Origin: Drosophila persimilis
Lineage: Eukaryota > Arthropoda > Insecta > Diptera > Drosophilidae
Assembly (NCBI RefSeq): GCF_003286085.1
Contig: NW_020825485.1
Coordinates: 1 to 64,000 of the forward strand
DNA: 64,000 bases
Direction of reading: 5' to 3'
Positions within the stretch are counted from its first letter, which is position 1, and each line of letters begins with the position of its first letter. A model generated the notes under the pieces. That model was not told the origin of the DNA. It saw only the letters and a list, made by a program, of their open reading frames with translations, and did no database searches. The translations under genes were made by a program, and so were the position numbers. This document shows, in pieces, positions 31,681-42,258 of this stretch.

Positions 31681-32820
31681 TATACCCGATACTCAAAATG
31701 AGTATTGGGGTATATTAGATTTGTGGTAAAAGTGGATGTGTGTAACGTCCAGAAGGAATCGTTTCCGACCCCATAAAGTATATATATTCTTGATCAGCAT
31801 CAATAGCCGAGTCGATTGAGCCATGTCTGTCTGTCCGTCTGTCCGTCTGTCCGTCCGTCCGTCTGTCCGTCTGTCCGTCTGTCCGTCTGTCCGTCCCCTT
31901 CAGCGCCTAATGCTCAAAGACTATAAGAGCTAGAGCAACGATGTTTTGGATCCAGACTTCTGTGATATGTCACTGCTCCAAAAATATTTCAAAACTTTGC
32001 CCCGCCCACTTCCGCCCCCACAAAGGGCGAAAATCTGTGGCATCCACAATTTTGACGATACGAGAAAACTAAAAACGCAGAATCGTAGAAGATGACTATA
32101 TCTTCTAGAGTGCAAAATCTGAACCAGATCGTATAATTATTACAGCCAGAATCACGAAAACAATTTCACTCTTTCTCGCTCTGTCTCACTCTAACACACA
32201 GGTTTCATGGTCGGTTTTGCCAATTGCAAAATATGAGTTCAAGGATCTCAGAACCTATAAAAGCCAGAGCAACCAAATTTGGTATCCACACTCCTGTGAT
32301 ATCGGACCTTGACCGTTTCCTGTCCAAATTTCGCCACACCCCCTTCCGCCCCCGCAAAGGACGAAAATCTGAGGCAACCACAAATCTCAGAGACTATTAA
32401 GGCTAGAGTAACCAAATTTGGTACACACACTCCTTTAAGATGTCACTATAAAACGTATATCTCAGAATTTCGCCCCACCCCCATCCGCCCCCACAAAGGA
32501 CGAAAATCTGTTGCATCCACAATATTGCAGATTTGAGAAAACTAAAAACGCAGAATCATAGATAATAACCATATCTATCAGGTTGCTGAATCTGGATCAG
32601 ATCAGATCATTTTCATAGCCAAAAGGAGCAAATCAATTTGCACTGGCTACGCAGCGCCCGACGTCACGCTCAGACTGATTTTCTGTCTCTCTCGCACGCA
32701 CTCTTTGTCGTGTCGTTAAATATTAGCGGCGTCTGCCGGAGGAGAGCCATACTGACTTAGTATCGGGTATAACCGTAGAGTTGCGGTGTCCGCAGCAACT
32801 CACAACGTTCCCCCTCGTTT
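31681..32820 (+). mobile_element. Complete Helentron in the errantivirus leader
   Basis: 1140 bp from TATACCCGATACTC to CCCCCTCGTTT, inserted between AAT and TTC without target duplication, as expected for Helentrons. It is of a subtype closer to the Helentron arms of the gene X units (it shares TTTCATGGTCGGTTTTGCCA) than the copy at 20240 is. It carries a long GTCCGTCT tract (31825-31896). Confidence 0.92.
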
Positions 32821-33395
32821 TTCTTATATGTTTGTTTTTATAATCTAATATAACCTAATTGAACTTATATATTTATTAATACAACTTTTGCTCGCGAACT
32901 ATCCGGTAGGGGTCGTCCTTCTTAGTTTGGCTGACAGATCTTCGAACGGGTCTTCCTTCTTGATTTGGCTGATAGGTCTTCGAACGGGTATTCCTTCTTA
33001 AATTTCTTTGTTTAACTGGGTCTTCTGGGGGTCTTCCTTCTTTGGTTTAGCTGATAGTTTCACTTTCTTTGTGTTTTGTTTTGGTTGGTTTTGTTTAAAA
33101 ACTTTGGTTTTTTTGGGTTTTTTGTATTTTTGAATTATCTTGATTAGCTTTTGTATTTATTTGTATTTTGTATTGTATTTGTATTTGTATTGTATATTGT
33201 ATTTATTTTTGCACACTCTAAGCTCCGGTTTGTTTCCTTTTTATCTCACTTTTTCTTATCTTATATCTCACAGTCACTCCGCGTTTTTAATAATTGAAGG
33301 ATTTATTCCATTAATTAATTGTCCTTCGGGTTTCGGCACGACGCAACACTTATTATTCGGTGCTTTTTATACAACGTCGCCCCACGTTGGGCGCC

Positions 33396-33926
33396 AATTA
33401 AATAACTGTGGTAGCGGATTGTGTTTTTAAAAAGTTTTTATTTTACTTCGAACTTCACTGATATAGATTTAAGTAGAGGGTCACAAAGGAATTCCGGGCA
33501 AAGGGATTGCGCGATCTTAATTTTTAGCTAGACTTTGCGGTGTCTCTGCTGGATCAAGACTGACTTGAACTTTCTGATCTTTGCATCGTTGATCCCTTTC
33601 GGGAATAGTTTTTCTATAAGCATTTCAATTGATTTCGCCATCCCGAGTATTGGATTTCGTCATCAAAGAGAGAACTGTAAAAGGCCTAAAGTGCAGGATC
33701 TGCAGAAAGCCGGGAGTGAGATTGTTTATGAGAAGCCGGGTGTGGGCAAACATTGGTTTTCCATTTAGGCGAGTGTCAAAGATTGGGATTGCGGCGGGAG
33801 CCCTTGAGATTGTACATCTTAGAAATCAATTAGGCGGAGGCCCAAGATTGAAATTGTTTTCGTTTTGGAAAGCCAAAGATTGTTTACAACTCGTATAAGA
33901 GCTCAATAGAATTGGGTACGTTAACT
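33396..33926 (-). repeat. Errantivirus B 5' LTR
   Basis: 531-bp LTR beginning AGTTAACGTACCC (minus strand, at 33926). It is adjacent to the primer site 33379-33395 and flanked outside by TGCA. Positions 32821-33378 are the A/T-rich untranslated leader with no gene. Confidence 0.93.
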
Positions 33927-34273
33927 TGCATGCCTTTTGATTTGTGTTAAAATATTATTTAACTTTTTATTTTTCGGCGTCGGCTTGTGTTTGTGTTGTT
34001 GCAGTGAGTAAGTATTGCATTGCAGTCCGCTCTCGTCTGGTAGCTTTTGTTGTTTTATCACTCTCTCGCTATCACCTCAACTTCAATAACTGTTCTTTCT
34101 CTCTCGCTCTTTAAACTTTCTGAGCAATAGTGCTCTCTGTTTAGTAGCTCTCGCTATAACCGCTCTCCACTCTGCACATTGTCTGTCTGTCTGGCACATT
34201 AATCTGATACCAATTTGTTTTGGAAATTTTAATTTTTTTTCGTAAATTTTTTTTGAGCAAATACATATATAAA

Positions 34274-34939
34274 ATGGAATACGCTGTGGTCTGCGCCAAA
34301 AAAACCTGTAAGAAGCAGTTCACTCACGATCAGCCGAATGTCCCCTGCTGGCTCTGCGACAGCGTAGTCCACGCAAAATGCGCGGGATTTTCTGGCCTCG
34401 TGAGTGATGCTATAGCCAAACGTAATGGCTTGCATTACAGTGGCGAGGCATGCCGTGCGGTGGAGAAGGACATGGTATCTTTCATGAGGCAGACGCGGAG
34501 TGGCTTTAAGGAGCTGACCGTTGGTTTCAAAAACCAATACGATCGGCTCCTAGCCATGGAGGCTCAGTTTAGCGGTTTAAAACTGCTGAATGAGTCTCCG
34601 AGGCGCAAAAAGGTCACTCCGCGGGACCTGCAAGTGCCAACCGTCACTCAGCCGTGCGCCGCCGAAAAACTGACTCCGACCACTCCAAGTGTGCAGCAGT
34701 TGATCTCGTTTGCCACTCCAAAGGCAACGACAGCTGCTGACGATGCAGATTCGGTAGCCGAATTCATCGCCTCGGAGAATGTGCAGCCAAGTACGTCTAC
34801 AGCGTCCGTGTCCGTGGTGTCCGCAAGTTCACTAGTTGTCCCGTCTATCCCGATCCCACCAGTAAATAGACGTTCCGGACCTCCGGATATTGCCACCACA
34901 AGTACTAGACCTGTGGTGAAGGGAGATAGCCTCGTTTAA
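34274..34939 (+). CDS. LINE ORF1 protein, zinc-finger type
   Basis: An open frame of 221 codons from the ATG at 34274 (context AAAATGG). The N-terminus has a PHD-like cysteine/histidine arrangement (CAKKTCKKQF, VPCWLCDSVVHAKCAGF), as in ORF1 of CR1-type LINEs where it binds RNA. The C-terminal half is rich in S, T, P and V. The preceding in-frame codons from 34220 are leader. A stop at 34937 lies ~200 bases before ORF2. Confidence 0.75.
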   Translation: MEYAVVCAKKTCKKQFTHDQPNVPCWLCDSVVHAKCAGFSGLVSDAIAKRNGLHYSGEACRAVEKDMVSFMRQTRSGFKELTVGFKNQYDRLLAMEAQFSGLKLLNESPRRKKVTPRDLQVPTVTQPCAAEKLTPTTPSVQQLISFATPKATTAADDADSVAEFIASENVQPSTSTASVSVVSASSLVVPSIPIPPVNRRSGPPDIATTSTRPVVKGDSLV

Positions 34940-35139
34940 GATAAGCATCTCCCCAACTCAATTTGACACCATTTGCTCCGCCAAATTTTTGCCGGAGCAT
35001 TTGGTGGTGAAGGAGTTTAAGGCTAAGAAGAAGAATAGGCCCCCCATATCCCTTCCAAATCTTTCCAGTGTGCCACCCTCAACCTCAACTTCCTCTTCCT
35101 CAACTTCCCGTCTTGCTTCAACCTTTCCAAAAAACTAAC

Positions 35140-37933
35140 TTCTCTTTTAGTATCCTATCAGAATGTAAGAGGCTTGCGTAGTAAGCTCAGCATTCTTTTC
35201 CGGGATAGTGTTGCATTTGCTTCCCACGTTATTGTGTTTACTGAAACCTGGTTAAAGCCGGACATTCTTAGTTCCGAGGTTTTGGCAGGTCGGTACACAA
35301 CTTTTAGAAAGACCGTTCGTCTCGACGTGCAGGAGGGGTTCTAATTGCAGTGGACTCTTACTTCACGTCAGAACACTTCACAGTCCAAGTTCAACAGGAA
35401 CTGGAATTCCTGTGTGTAAAACTGATTCTTCCCGCTTTCGCTATATTCATTACCTGCTCGTATATCCCACCTTCTTCGGATATTTCAATTTATGAGCAGC
35501 ACTTGTCCGCTTTAACCGCTGTTTCTTCCTCGCTATCTGATAAAGATCATATGATAGTTCTTGGTGACTTCAACTTGCCAGGAACTGTTTGGTCTTCGGT
35601 AAACGAGTCTAGTATCCTAGTGCCCATGTCACGACATGACTTTGTTGACGGCTTGCTTGACCTGTCCCTGTCTCAAGTCAATCATGTGAAAAATTCCTTG
35701 GGTCGATTGCTTGATCTATGCTTTGTATCGGATCCGACCATAGTGTTGTTAACCCGAACCCTTCCACTCACTATACCTGAAGACGCCTACCACCCAACTT
35801 TCGAGGTGTCGCTAGATATAGGACCAACTGTATTGGATCGGTCGAGTAGACTACCTGAACGTGTCCGCTGCTTTCGTAAAGCCGAGTTTGCGAAGCTTAA
35901 TAACCTAATTAGGGATTTTGATTGGTCCGCTTTGTACTTGTGCACTGATGTCACAAAAGGCACAAACATTTTTTACAATGCTCTTGGCACATTTTTTTAT
36001 TCTTGTGTCCCGCTTTCTTGTCCGATTAGATCTGGAAAACCCCCTTGGTTTACCCAAGAGTTATCCAGTCTAAAAAACTTAAAATCAAGACTTTATAAAA
36101 AATTTCAAGAAGTGGGTTCTCCTACTTCTCACTCTCGTTATGTAATAGCTCGGTCAAACTTTTCAGTTCTTAATGCTCAATGCTATAAGAACTACCTATC
36201 TCGTTGCAGGATACGTTTTTCTCAGGACCCTAAGCAGTTTTACTGCTTCGTAAGCAGTAAGCGTAGAACGTCCGCACACCCATCCTCGCTATCATTTTGT
36301 AATATGTCGGCAAATAATAATCAGGCAATTGCCGATCTTTTTGCCCCGTTTTTCCAAACCACCTATTCTGAGGAACGCTACTCTGATCAACCGTACCCAT
36401 ACGGATTACCGAGGTCGAACGGCATTTTCAGTCCCTTATTAAATGAATATTCCCTACTTCAAGATCTTCGACTAGTTAAGCCGGTGTTTTCACCGGGTCC
36501 AGACGGGGTTCCAGGTTGTGTACTCAGGTACTGCGCCGAGGCTCTGTGTGGACCATTGCTTAAACTATTCACCCTGTCCATTGATTCCTCTTGCTTCCCC
36601 CCAATCTGGAAGGAATCGTTTATAATTCCTCCCATAAAAAAGGTAGCAAGTCTGATGCAAAAAATTATAGAGGTATAGCAAAGTTATCCGCTATTCCCAA
36701 ATTGTTTGAGAAGGTTTTAACTCCGCACTTGCAACATCTCTGCAAGTCACTTATATCTCCAACTCAGCAGGGATTTATAAGGCGGCGATCAACCACCACG
36801 AACTTGTTAGAGTTTACCTCTTTCATTATTAAAGGCAGGCAAACTTACAGACGGATGTTATTTACACCGACTTTAGTAAAGCATTCGACTCTGTAAACCA
36901 TTCCCTTTTAGCACATAAACTTGACCTTTTAGGGTTTCCGCCCAACCTCCTGAGATGGATTTCTAGCTATCTTTGTTCTAGGTCTCAAAGAGTCCTCTTC
37001 AAAAACTCCCTCTCTTTACCAGTAAAGGTTTCTTCGGGAGTACCACAGGGCAGCCATCTAGGCCCCTAACTCTTCACACTCTTTATTAATGACTTGCCTT
37101 CAGTATTAACATACTCTCGAGTACTTATGTATGCGGATGATGTTAAGCTCTGTGTCCAGTACAAGGACATTTCATTTCATTCTCGCTTGCAATCCGATCT
37201 CAATAGCTTTCAATCATGGTGTTGTGCAAACTTGTTACACCTTAATGCCTCGAAATGCAAAGTTATGACATTTCATCGTTCTAGCCCTTTGTTGGCTCCC
37301 TACACCCTATTTGGGGGTTCTCTTGAGAGAATTACCCTGGTGGATGATCTGGGTGTTATGTTAGACCCCAAGTTAAAGTTTTCCGAACACATTTCTACCA
37401 TGGTAAATAAGGCCATGGGCGTGCTTGGGTTTATAAAGAGGAGGTCAAAGGAATTTTACGACCCCTATATAACAAAGACTCTCTATACCTCGCTTGTTCG
37501 TCCGATCTTAGAATACGGCTCCTGTGTATGGTGCCCTCAGTACAAAGTACACCAGGACCGTATAGAATCAGTACAGAAAAACTTTTTACTCTTTGCTCTG
37601 CGGGGCCTTAACTGGGATGCGGGTGTAAGACTCCCATCTTACTCTAGTAGACTATTATTAGTAAACCTCCCATCCTTAGTTAACCGTAGAAAAATGCTTG
37701 GTGTGATATTTATGCACAACTTGATCAGGGGTGACATAGATAGCCATGATCTGTTGAGCCGCATAAACTTCACGATTCCCATTAGACTGACTAGAAATTT
37801 TATACCGTTGTTCCTTCCACCTTGTAGATCGAATTATTCCTTGCATGAACCGTTTAGGTCTTATGCTCGGATTATAATTCCCTCTACCATATTATATCCA
37901 ACAATAATTCTCTTCCTCTTATTAAATTATTAA
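35140..37933 (+). pseudogene. LINE ORF2 (endonuclease-reverse transcriptase), broken
   Basis: The endonuclease begins YQNVRGLRSKL and continues with IVFTETWLKP. A frameshift near 35320-35340 precedes RAGGVLIAVDSYF. The long frame 35350-36678 covers the endonuclease end (VLGDFNLPG) and linker. RT then runs in other frames: TTTNLLEF (36790), YTDFSKAFDSVNH (36870-36900), SSGVPQGSHLGP followed by a stop in place of L (~37067), and LMYADDVKL (37123-37150), where YADD is the catalytic motif. The C-terminus follows to 37933. Three frameshifts and one stop make it dead. Confidence 0.85.
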
Positions 37934-38060
37934 TCCTTACACACCTTTCTATTAATTAGTAACTGTAGTGGTATTTGTATTTTGATTGCATGCTTAGTTT
38001 CTTGGTAAGTTTAGTGCTAATTTTCCTCGAATGTTAGTCTAATATCTATCTTTCTTACAT

Positions 38061-38234
38061 GTTCGCGTTTGGTTCGGCTACGCGCGTCATGCGGCAGCGC
38101 CCCTCGGTCGGTTGGGCGGGAGGAGGGCTGCGTTTTGCCTGGGATCCGCGCGTAACAGCCTGCTGCTGGTGTCACACGGGCCACTTGACGGTGCAGTAAT
38201 TGCATCGCCTCTTGAAAGATGCAGTCATTCCATG
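38061..38234. other. Unassigned GC-rich 170-bp piece
   Basis: This lies between the LINE tail and the resumption of the Osvaldo-like RT (GTAATCCACGC at ~38251). It is GC-rich, unlike the LINE. It could be a LINE 3' end acquired by template switching or filler DNA. I see no gene. Confidence 0.4.
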
Positions 38235-38844
38235 TCAACGTCCAATATATCGTAATCCACGCACATTCGCATTTCTCCGGTCTTCTTTCCTATTAAAACG
38301 ATTGGGGCACTGTGGGGACTTCGGGATGGTTCGATCCTTCCGTCCCGGAGCAGCTCGTCCACCTGTTCGTTGATGATCTTCCGATTGGCCGGGTTCTTCG
38401 GGAAGTAGCGCTGCTTCACGGGCCTGTTGTCTCGCATTGTGATCGTGTGTTCGGCGATGGGGGAGACTCCAGTTAGTCCGTCGAATTTCGCCAATTCTTC
38501 TTCCAGAAACTTGCCTGCCCACGGCGTGGGGGGTGGTTCGGGGTCTGGGTCTTGCTGCCACGGCGATAGGTCCTCCAGTTCCAGGGCGGTAATTGTGGCC
38601 AAGATCGCGTTCTCGTAGTCGTCCGAGTCGGCTGGGCGAAACGGGTTGCGTTCCCGAGCTATCTCGGCGTCGGCTAATGGCTCCAGTTGGTAGTCCATCG
38701 TCGGGGTTTCTGTGATCTCGTCCTGTGGTATCGGGGTTCGTGGCTTGCGTGATGTCTGTCGTGTTGGGAGACTACGTGGTGACTTCCGGTTCGATGAGCT
38801 GGCCCTGGATTGATCCCGCGATCCGCAGCTATCTTTGCTGGAGT

Positions 38845-39330
38845 ATCCTGGTGATTCCTGGGTCCTGTTGCTGACTCCTGGTTCGACGAGCTGGCCCTGG
38901 ATTGATCCAGTGGATCCGTAGCTGTCTCTGCCAAAGTCTTCTGCTTTCTGCGGTGTCCTGTTGGGTACACCTGGTTCGACGAGCTGGGCTTGGATTGATC
39001 CAGCGGAGCCGTAGTTGTCTCTGCCAAAGTCCCTTGCTTCCTGCTGTGTCCTGTTGGTGACTCCTGGTTCGACGAGCTGGCCTTGGATTGATCCAGCGGA
39101 GCCGTAGTTGTCTCTGCCAAAGTCCCTTGCTTCCTGCTGTGTCCTGTTGTTGAGTCCTGGTTCGTCGAGCTGGAACTGGATTGATCCAGTGGAGCAGTAG
39201 CTGTCTCTGCCAAAGTCCCTTGCTTCCTGCTGTGTCCTGTTGTTGACTCCTGGTTCGACGAGCTGGCCCTGGATTGATCCAGTGGAGCCGTAACTGTCTC
39301 TGCCAAAGTCCTTGTTGTGTTGCGTTGTCC
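38845..39330 (-). repeat. Tandem 93-bp coding repeats in Osvaldo-like linker
   Basis: Five units encode DFGRDSYGSTGSIQGQLVEP plus NRTQQ-type spacers (31 residues). All three frames stay open across them, because the unit is divisible by three and has few stop-prone words. Confidence 0.88.
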
Positions 39331-40099
39331 TGATGGTGTCGGGATTCGTGCCGGGGAACTGGCCATGGTTGGATCCATCGGTGTCGCAGTTCTTTCCGTC
39401 GTAGCTTTCTTCGTGTCCTGTTGTGGCGGCGTAGTCCTGGGGTTGTTGCATGATCTTGTCGAGTAAGGTCTTGTTGTCGCGGCGGTTGGATGGTTCGTGG
39501 TTGGCTATGGGGTGTTGGTCTGGGGCTGGTCTCGGATGGCAGTGGAGTCCGCAAACGTGACGGCCCGTGGGCGTGGCTGGGCGGTGCATGATGGTATCGT
39601 CCCGGCGGGTTTCTGCTGCAACTTCAGCTGTAGATATGCCCGTCCACAGTGGATTCTTGCGCGGATGCCGCAGAGGAAGTCGAGTCCCAAGATGAAGTCG
39701 TCTAATACCATGGGGAGTATAAGAAGAGACGAACTGGGTCAATTCTGTGAGGGAGCGGAAATCCTGTCTGCGCGTGTACATTTGATACTCCGGGCGGAGA
39801 TTTTCGTAGATCCGCTCGAGTTCCTGTTCCCGAGTGTACTGGGCTCGCTGCATCATCAGACGGTACAGGGAACGGTCCCCTGGGAAAACTCGGTAATAAC
39901 TCTCTCTGACTGCTCGGTATTAATTGTCTGACTGTGGTAACTCCTTCACTGCTCGGTCGTGACTCCCTGACTCCTCGGTGGTAACTCCCTGACTCGTGTT
40001 CCTGCTCCGCCTTATATTGGCCGTGGCCATTCCTTTGTGACCGAGGGCTCCTCTGCCATCTAGCTGGTCCTCTGCCTTCGCCCTCTGTCCCCCGCTGCT

Positions 40100-40615
40100 C
40101 CGTTGTTCTACCGCTGCTTCGCTGCTTGGCTTCTCTGTCACTGTCCCGCTGCTCTGTCGCGGCGCCTTCTCCGCTCTGCCGCTGCCTCGCTGCTCTGTCG
40201 CTGGGACACCGCTGCTGCTTTGCTGCTCTGCCGCTGCGCCGCTGCAGCTGCTTTCCTGCACTTCTCCGCTCCGCCGCTGTCACGCTGCTCTGTCGCTGCT
40301 GCTTTGCTGCTCTTCTCTGCTCTGCCGCTGGCTCGCTGCTGCTTTGCTGCTCTTCTCCGCTCTGCCGCTGGCTCGCTGCTCTGTCCCTGATGCTTTGCTG
40401 CTCTTCTCCGCTCTGCCGCTGTCTCGCTGCTCTGTCGCTGCTGCTTTGCTGCTCTTCTCCGCTCTGCCGCTGTCTCGCTGTTCCGCCGTTGCTGCTTTGC
40501 TGCTCTGCCGCCGCTCTGCCGCTGGCTCGCTGCTCTGTCGCTGCTGCTTTTCTGCTCTTTTCCGCTCTGCCGCTGTGTCGCTGTTCCGTCACTGCTGCTC
40601 TGTCGCTGGTGCCGC
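40100..40615 (-). repeat. Tandem ~51-bp repeats in Osvaldo-like gag start
   Basis: Units of CTGCTTTGCTGCTCTTCTCC.. (51 bp on the plus strand) recur about eight to ten times with variation, coding Q/S/A/R-rich peptides on the minus strand. Overlapping ORFs on both strands come from the repeat. Confidence 0.8.
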
Positions 40616-40889
40616 TTTGTCGCCGTCGCGTGCCAGAGTTCTAGGCGCCGTCCGCGCCCATTTTCTCCCGGCACGCGGTGTCTTCGGCGTCTCTCCCCGT
40701 CTCTTTCTACTGCGTAGGTGGCTGGCTGCGTGGTTTTCCGCGTGGTTTTCGCCGGCGCGTCTGGGACACGTGGCTGTTGCTTGGGGGGTATTAGGTAAAC
40801 CAGCCTTAGCTGTACACAAGTCGAGGGATCAAATATTGGTGCTGGCTATTCGCCGGGGCTCTGATTTTGGGCTGCTAATACCTGATTTG

Positions 40890-41551
40890 AAGTTTTTCTG
40901 CCGCGTGAATCCACGACTCACATCCAGCATCGCCGGGTCCCCAGGGAAGAAAGGTATCGGAAAGGCACGCCCAGCTTGGTGGATGCCGCATGATCCACGA
41001 CTCAGGAAAGTTCTGAAACCGGTGGGTTGAGGTGGGTGTCTTTATTGTGGGGGAATAAACGACAAAAATTTACCAACATTTTGGGTAACTTCTGGTTCTG
41101 TGCGTACACCCTGCCTACTGCACCGATCTATTCGCCGTCGGCTCTCTCCCTCGGCTGCGTGGGCGATCGGCGGCTTCTCTGCCGCTTCGCGCTCTTGCAT
41201 GCTGTTCCTTTGCGTTTGGCCGTTCTCTCTCTTGCTTTGGCTGCGTGGGCGTAAGAGCAATCGGCGACTCTCTCCGTTTCCTTCTCTTCCATGTCGGCTC
41301 TCTTTGCTGCGTGGCCGTAGTAGACGTCTCTCTTTCGTGTTGTCTCTTCGCTGCTAATAAGTAAGAGGCCTCACTATTTTAGGGGTTTTCTTAGCCTATT
41401 TCTTATTTTAATTGGGGAAACTAAGGATTCATGGTTGTCTTTGTTATAATAGTAATAGTAGTAGTAATAAAATGAGATAATAAGCCCCCCGGGGCTGTCT
41501 CTTCAGGGGATGGTTCTGTGGTCAGGTTTTGTGGAGGCTTGTGCCTTCACA
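40890..41551 (-). repeat. Osvaldo-like 5' LTR, internally deleted
   Basis: The right edge at 41551 (TTCACA on plus) equals the 3' LTR edge. It shares TTTATTGTGGGGGAATAAACG, the CCCTGCCTACTGCACCGATC block and the TAATAGTAGTAG run with 21840-22626. It lacks ~230 bp around 21945-22195 and ends in a short direct repeat (GATCCACGACTCA twice). The left edge is approximate. 40675-40890 is leader without a gene. Confidence 0.7.
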
Positions 41552-41660
41552 AGCCTGTGAAATGGGCTGGTTCTGGACGCTGCTGTTCGTGCAAAAGTAT
41601 GCAACAAGCAATGCTGTAAGTCATAGATCTTAGCTCCTACCAATTGATACGATTACCTTT

Positions 41661-41908
41661 TATTGGTTGACTAGCTATGACAATTAGTAAACGGAAGACA
41701 GTACCAAGTTATGTTTTTCTTTAAAGATTATTTATGTATTTCTTGATTACTTTTTCTGCAACACCGGTCCACACACTTGAGATCACAAAAGAAGAGAGAG
41801 GGTCGACACTTCAAGTGTGACCAGACTAACTTATAATAATAATACCTAACATATCGATAATATTATTTAATGTTATTATTTGAATGTGGGAATAGGCGTA
41901 TTCCAACA
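41661..41908 (-). repeat. Second copia 3' LTR
   Basis: 248 bp. It is one base shorter than its partner in the T-run near 41750, with a few substitutions. 41909-42258 is A/T-rich 3' untranslated sequence. Confidence 0.92.
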
Positions 41909-42258
41909 CGCCCCCCTCAAAAATAACATTAATTATCAAAATCATAAAAATAAAAAATATAAAAAAAGTTTTCATCATTAAATCAAAAAGGTAACATTCA
42001 ATTGTTATTCTAATGTGGTTGGTGTGCATTCTGGGAAGTGTTATGTGATCTAGCATTTGCTCTAAGGATACGGGGAAAACCCAGAAAAACCCGATCAGAT
42101 CACTTTAAAATTAAATTAACATAAAATTAAATTACTTTAACAATTCATTGGTTCTTTTGGTTCAAATAAAAAAAAAAATAAAAAAAAAAAATTAAATATG
42201 AATTAATGTAATAAATTCGTTAATAAAGCTTCATGTTCATGTTTTCATTAAATTGGAA

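Larger units (their letters stand above)
25058..33926 (-). mobile_element. Errantivirus B, full-length but defective
   Basis: Both LTRs (25058-25589, 33396-33926) and TGCA target duplications (25054-25057, 33927-33930) are present. The minus-strand order is LTR, primer site, leader, gag, pol, env, LTR. The primer site TGGCGCCCAACGTGGGG (33379-33395) resembles tRNA-Lys sites of gypsy-type elements. A complete Helentron is inserted upstream of gag (31681-32820). Gag is open; pol and env are broken. Errantiviruses are endogenous retroviruses of flies. Confidence 0.93.
33931..38060 (+). mobile_element. CR1/jockey-like LINE, degenerate
   Basis: A two-ORF non-LTR retrotransposon: leader 33931-34273, ORF1 34274-34939, ORF2 ~35140-37933. 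ORF2 shows the endonuclease start SYQNVRGLRSKLSIL and RT motifs. This resembles the CR1/jockey group; the exact clade is not certain. It was the insertion that split the Osvaldo-like RT and was itself split by errantivirus B. The 3' end is unclear: 37934-38060 is A/T-rich, 38061-38234 is different. Confidence 0.75.
38235..40674 (-). pseudogene. Osvaldo-like gag, protease and RT N-terminus
   Basis: Minus strand: a repetitive ORF region starts near 40674 (MPGENGRGRR) and runs through Q/S/A/R-rich repeats. A capsid-type segment (ELERIYENLRPEYQMYTRR) lies at ~39800-39850. Protease-like LDDFILGLDFL is at ~39700. A linker of five 31-residue repeats is at 38845-39330. RT starts with the segment RIEPSRSPHSAPIVLIGKKTG (20 residues of it visible at ~38290-38350) and breaks at CVDY. 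The segment between capsid and protease is too short for a CCHC nucleocapsid, so material is missing. Frames change several times. Confidence 0.75.
21599..41551 (-). mobile_element. Osvaldo-like gypsy-class element split by nested insertions
   Basis: Two halves of one element on the minus strand. The 5' LTR, gag, protease and RT start lie at 38235-41551; the rest of RT, RNase H, integrase and 3' LTR lie at 21599-24897. The RT sequence stops at CVDY near 38250 and resumes with QLNARSVPDAYPLPRI at about 24889, the next residues of the same conserved block. The 13.3 kb between hold a LINE and errantivirus B. Long GC-rich LTRs starting TGTGAAGGCACAAG and the RT/RNase H type suggest the Osvaldo/Ulysses lineage; the name is my judgement. 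Confidence 0.75.

Noticed and set aside
40103-40644. Leucine/serine/cysteine-rich plus-strand ORFs of up to 228 codons
   Set aside because: They arise from the 51-bp repeat, which is divisible by three and open on both strands; the element reads on the minus strand.
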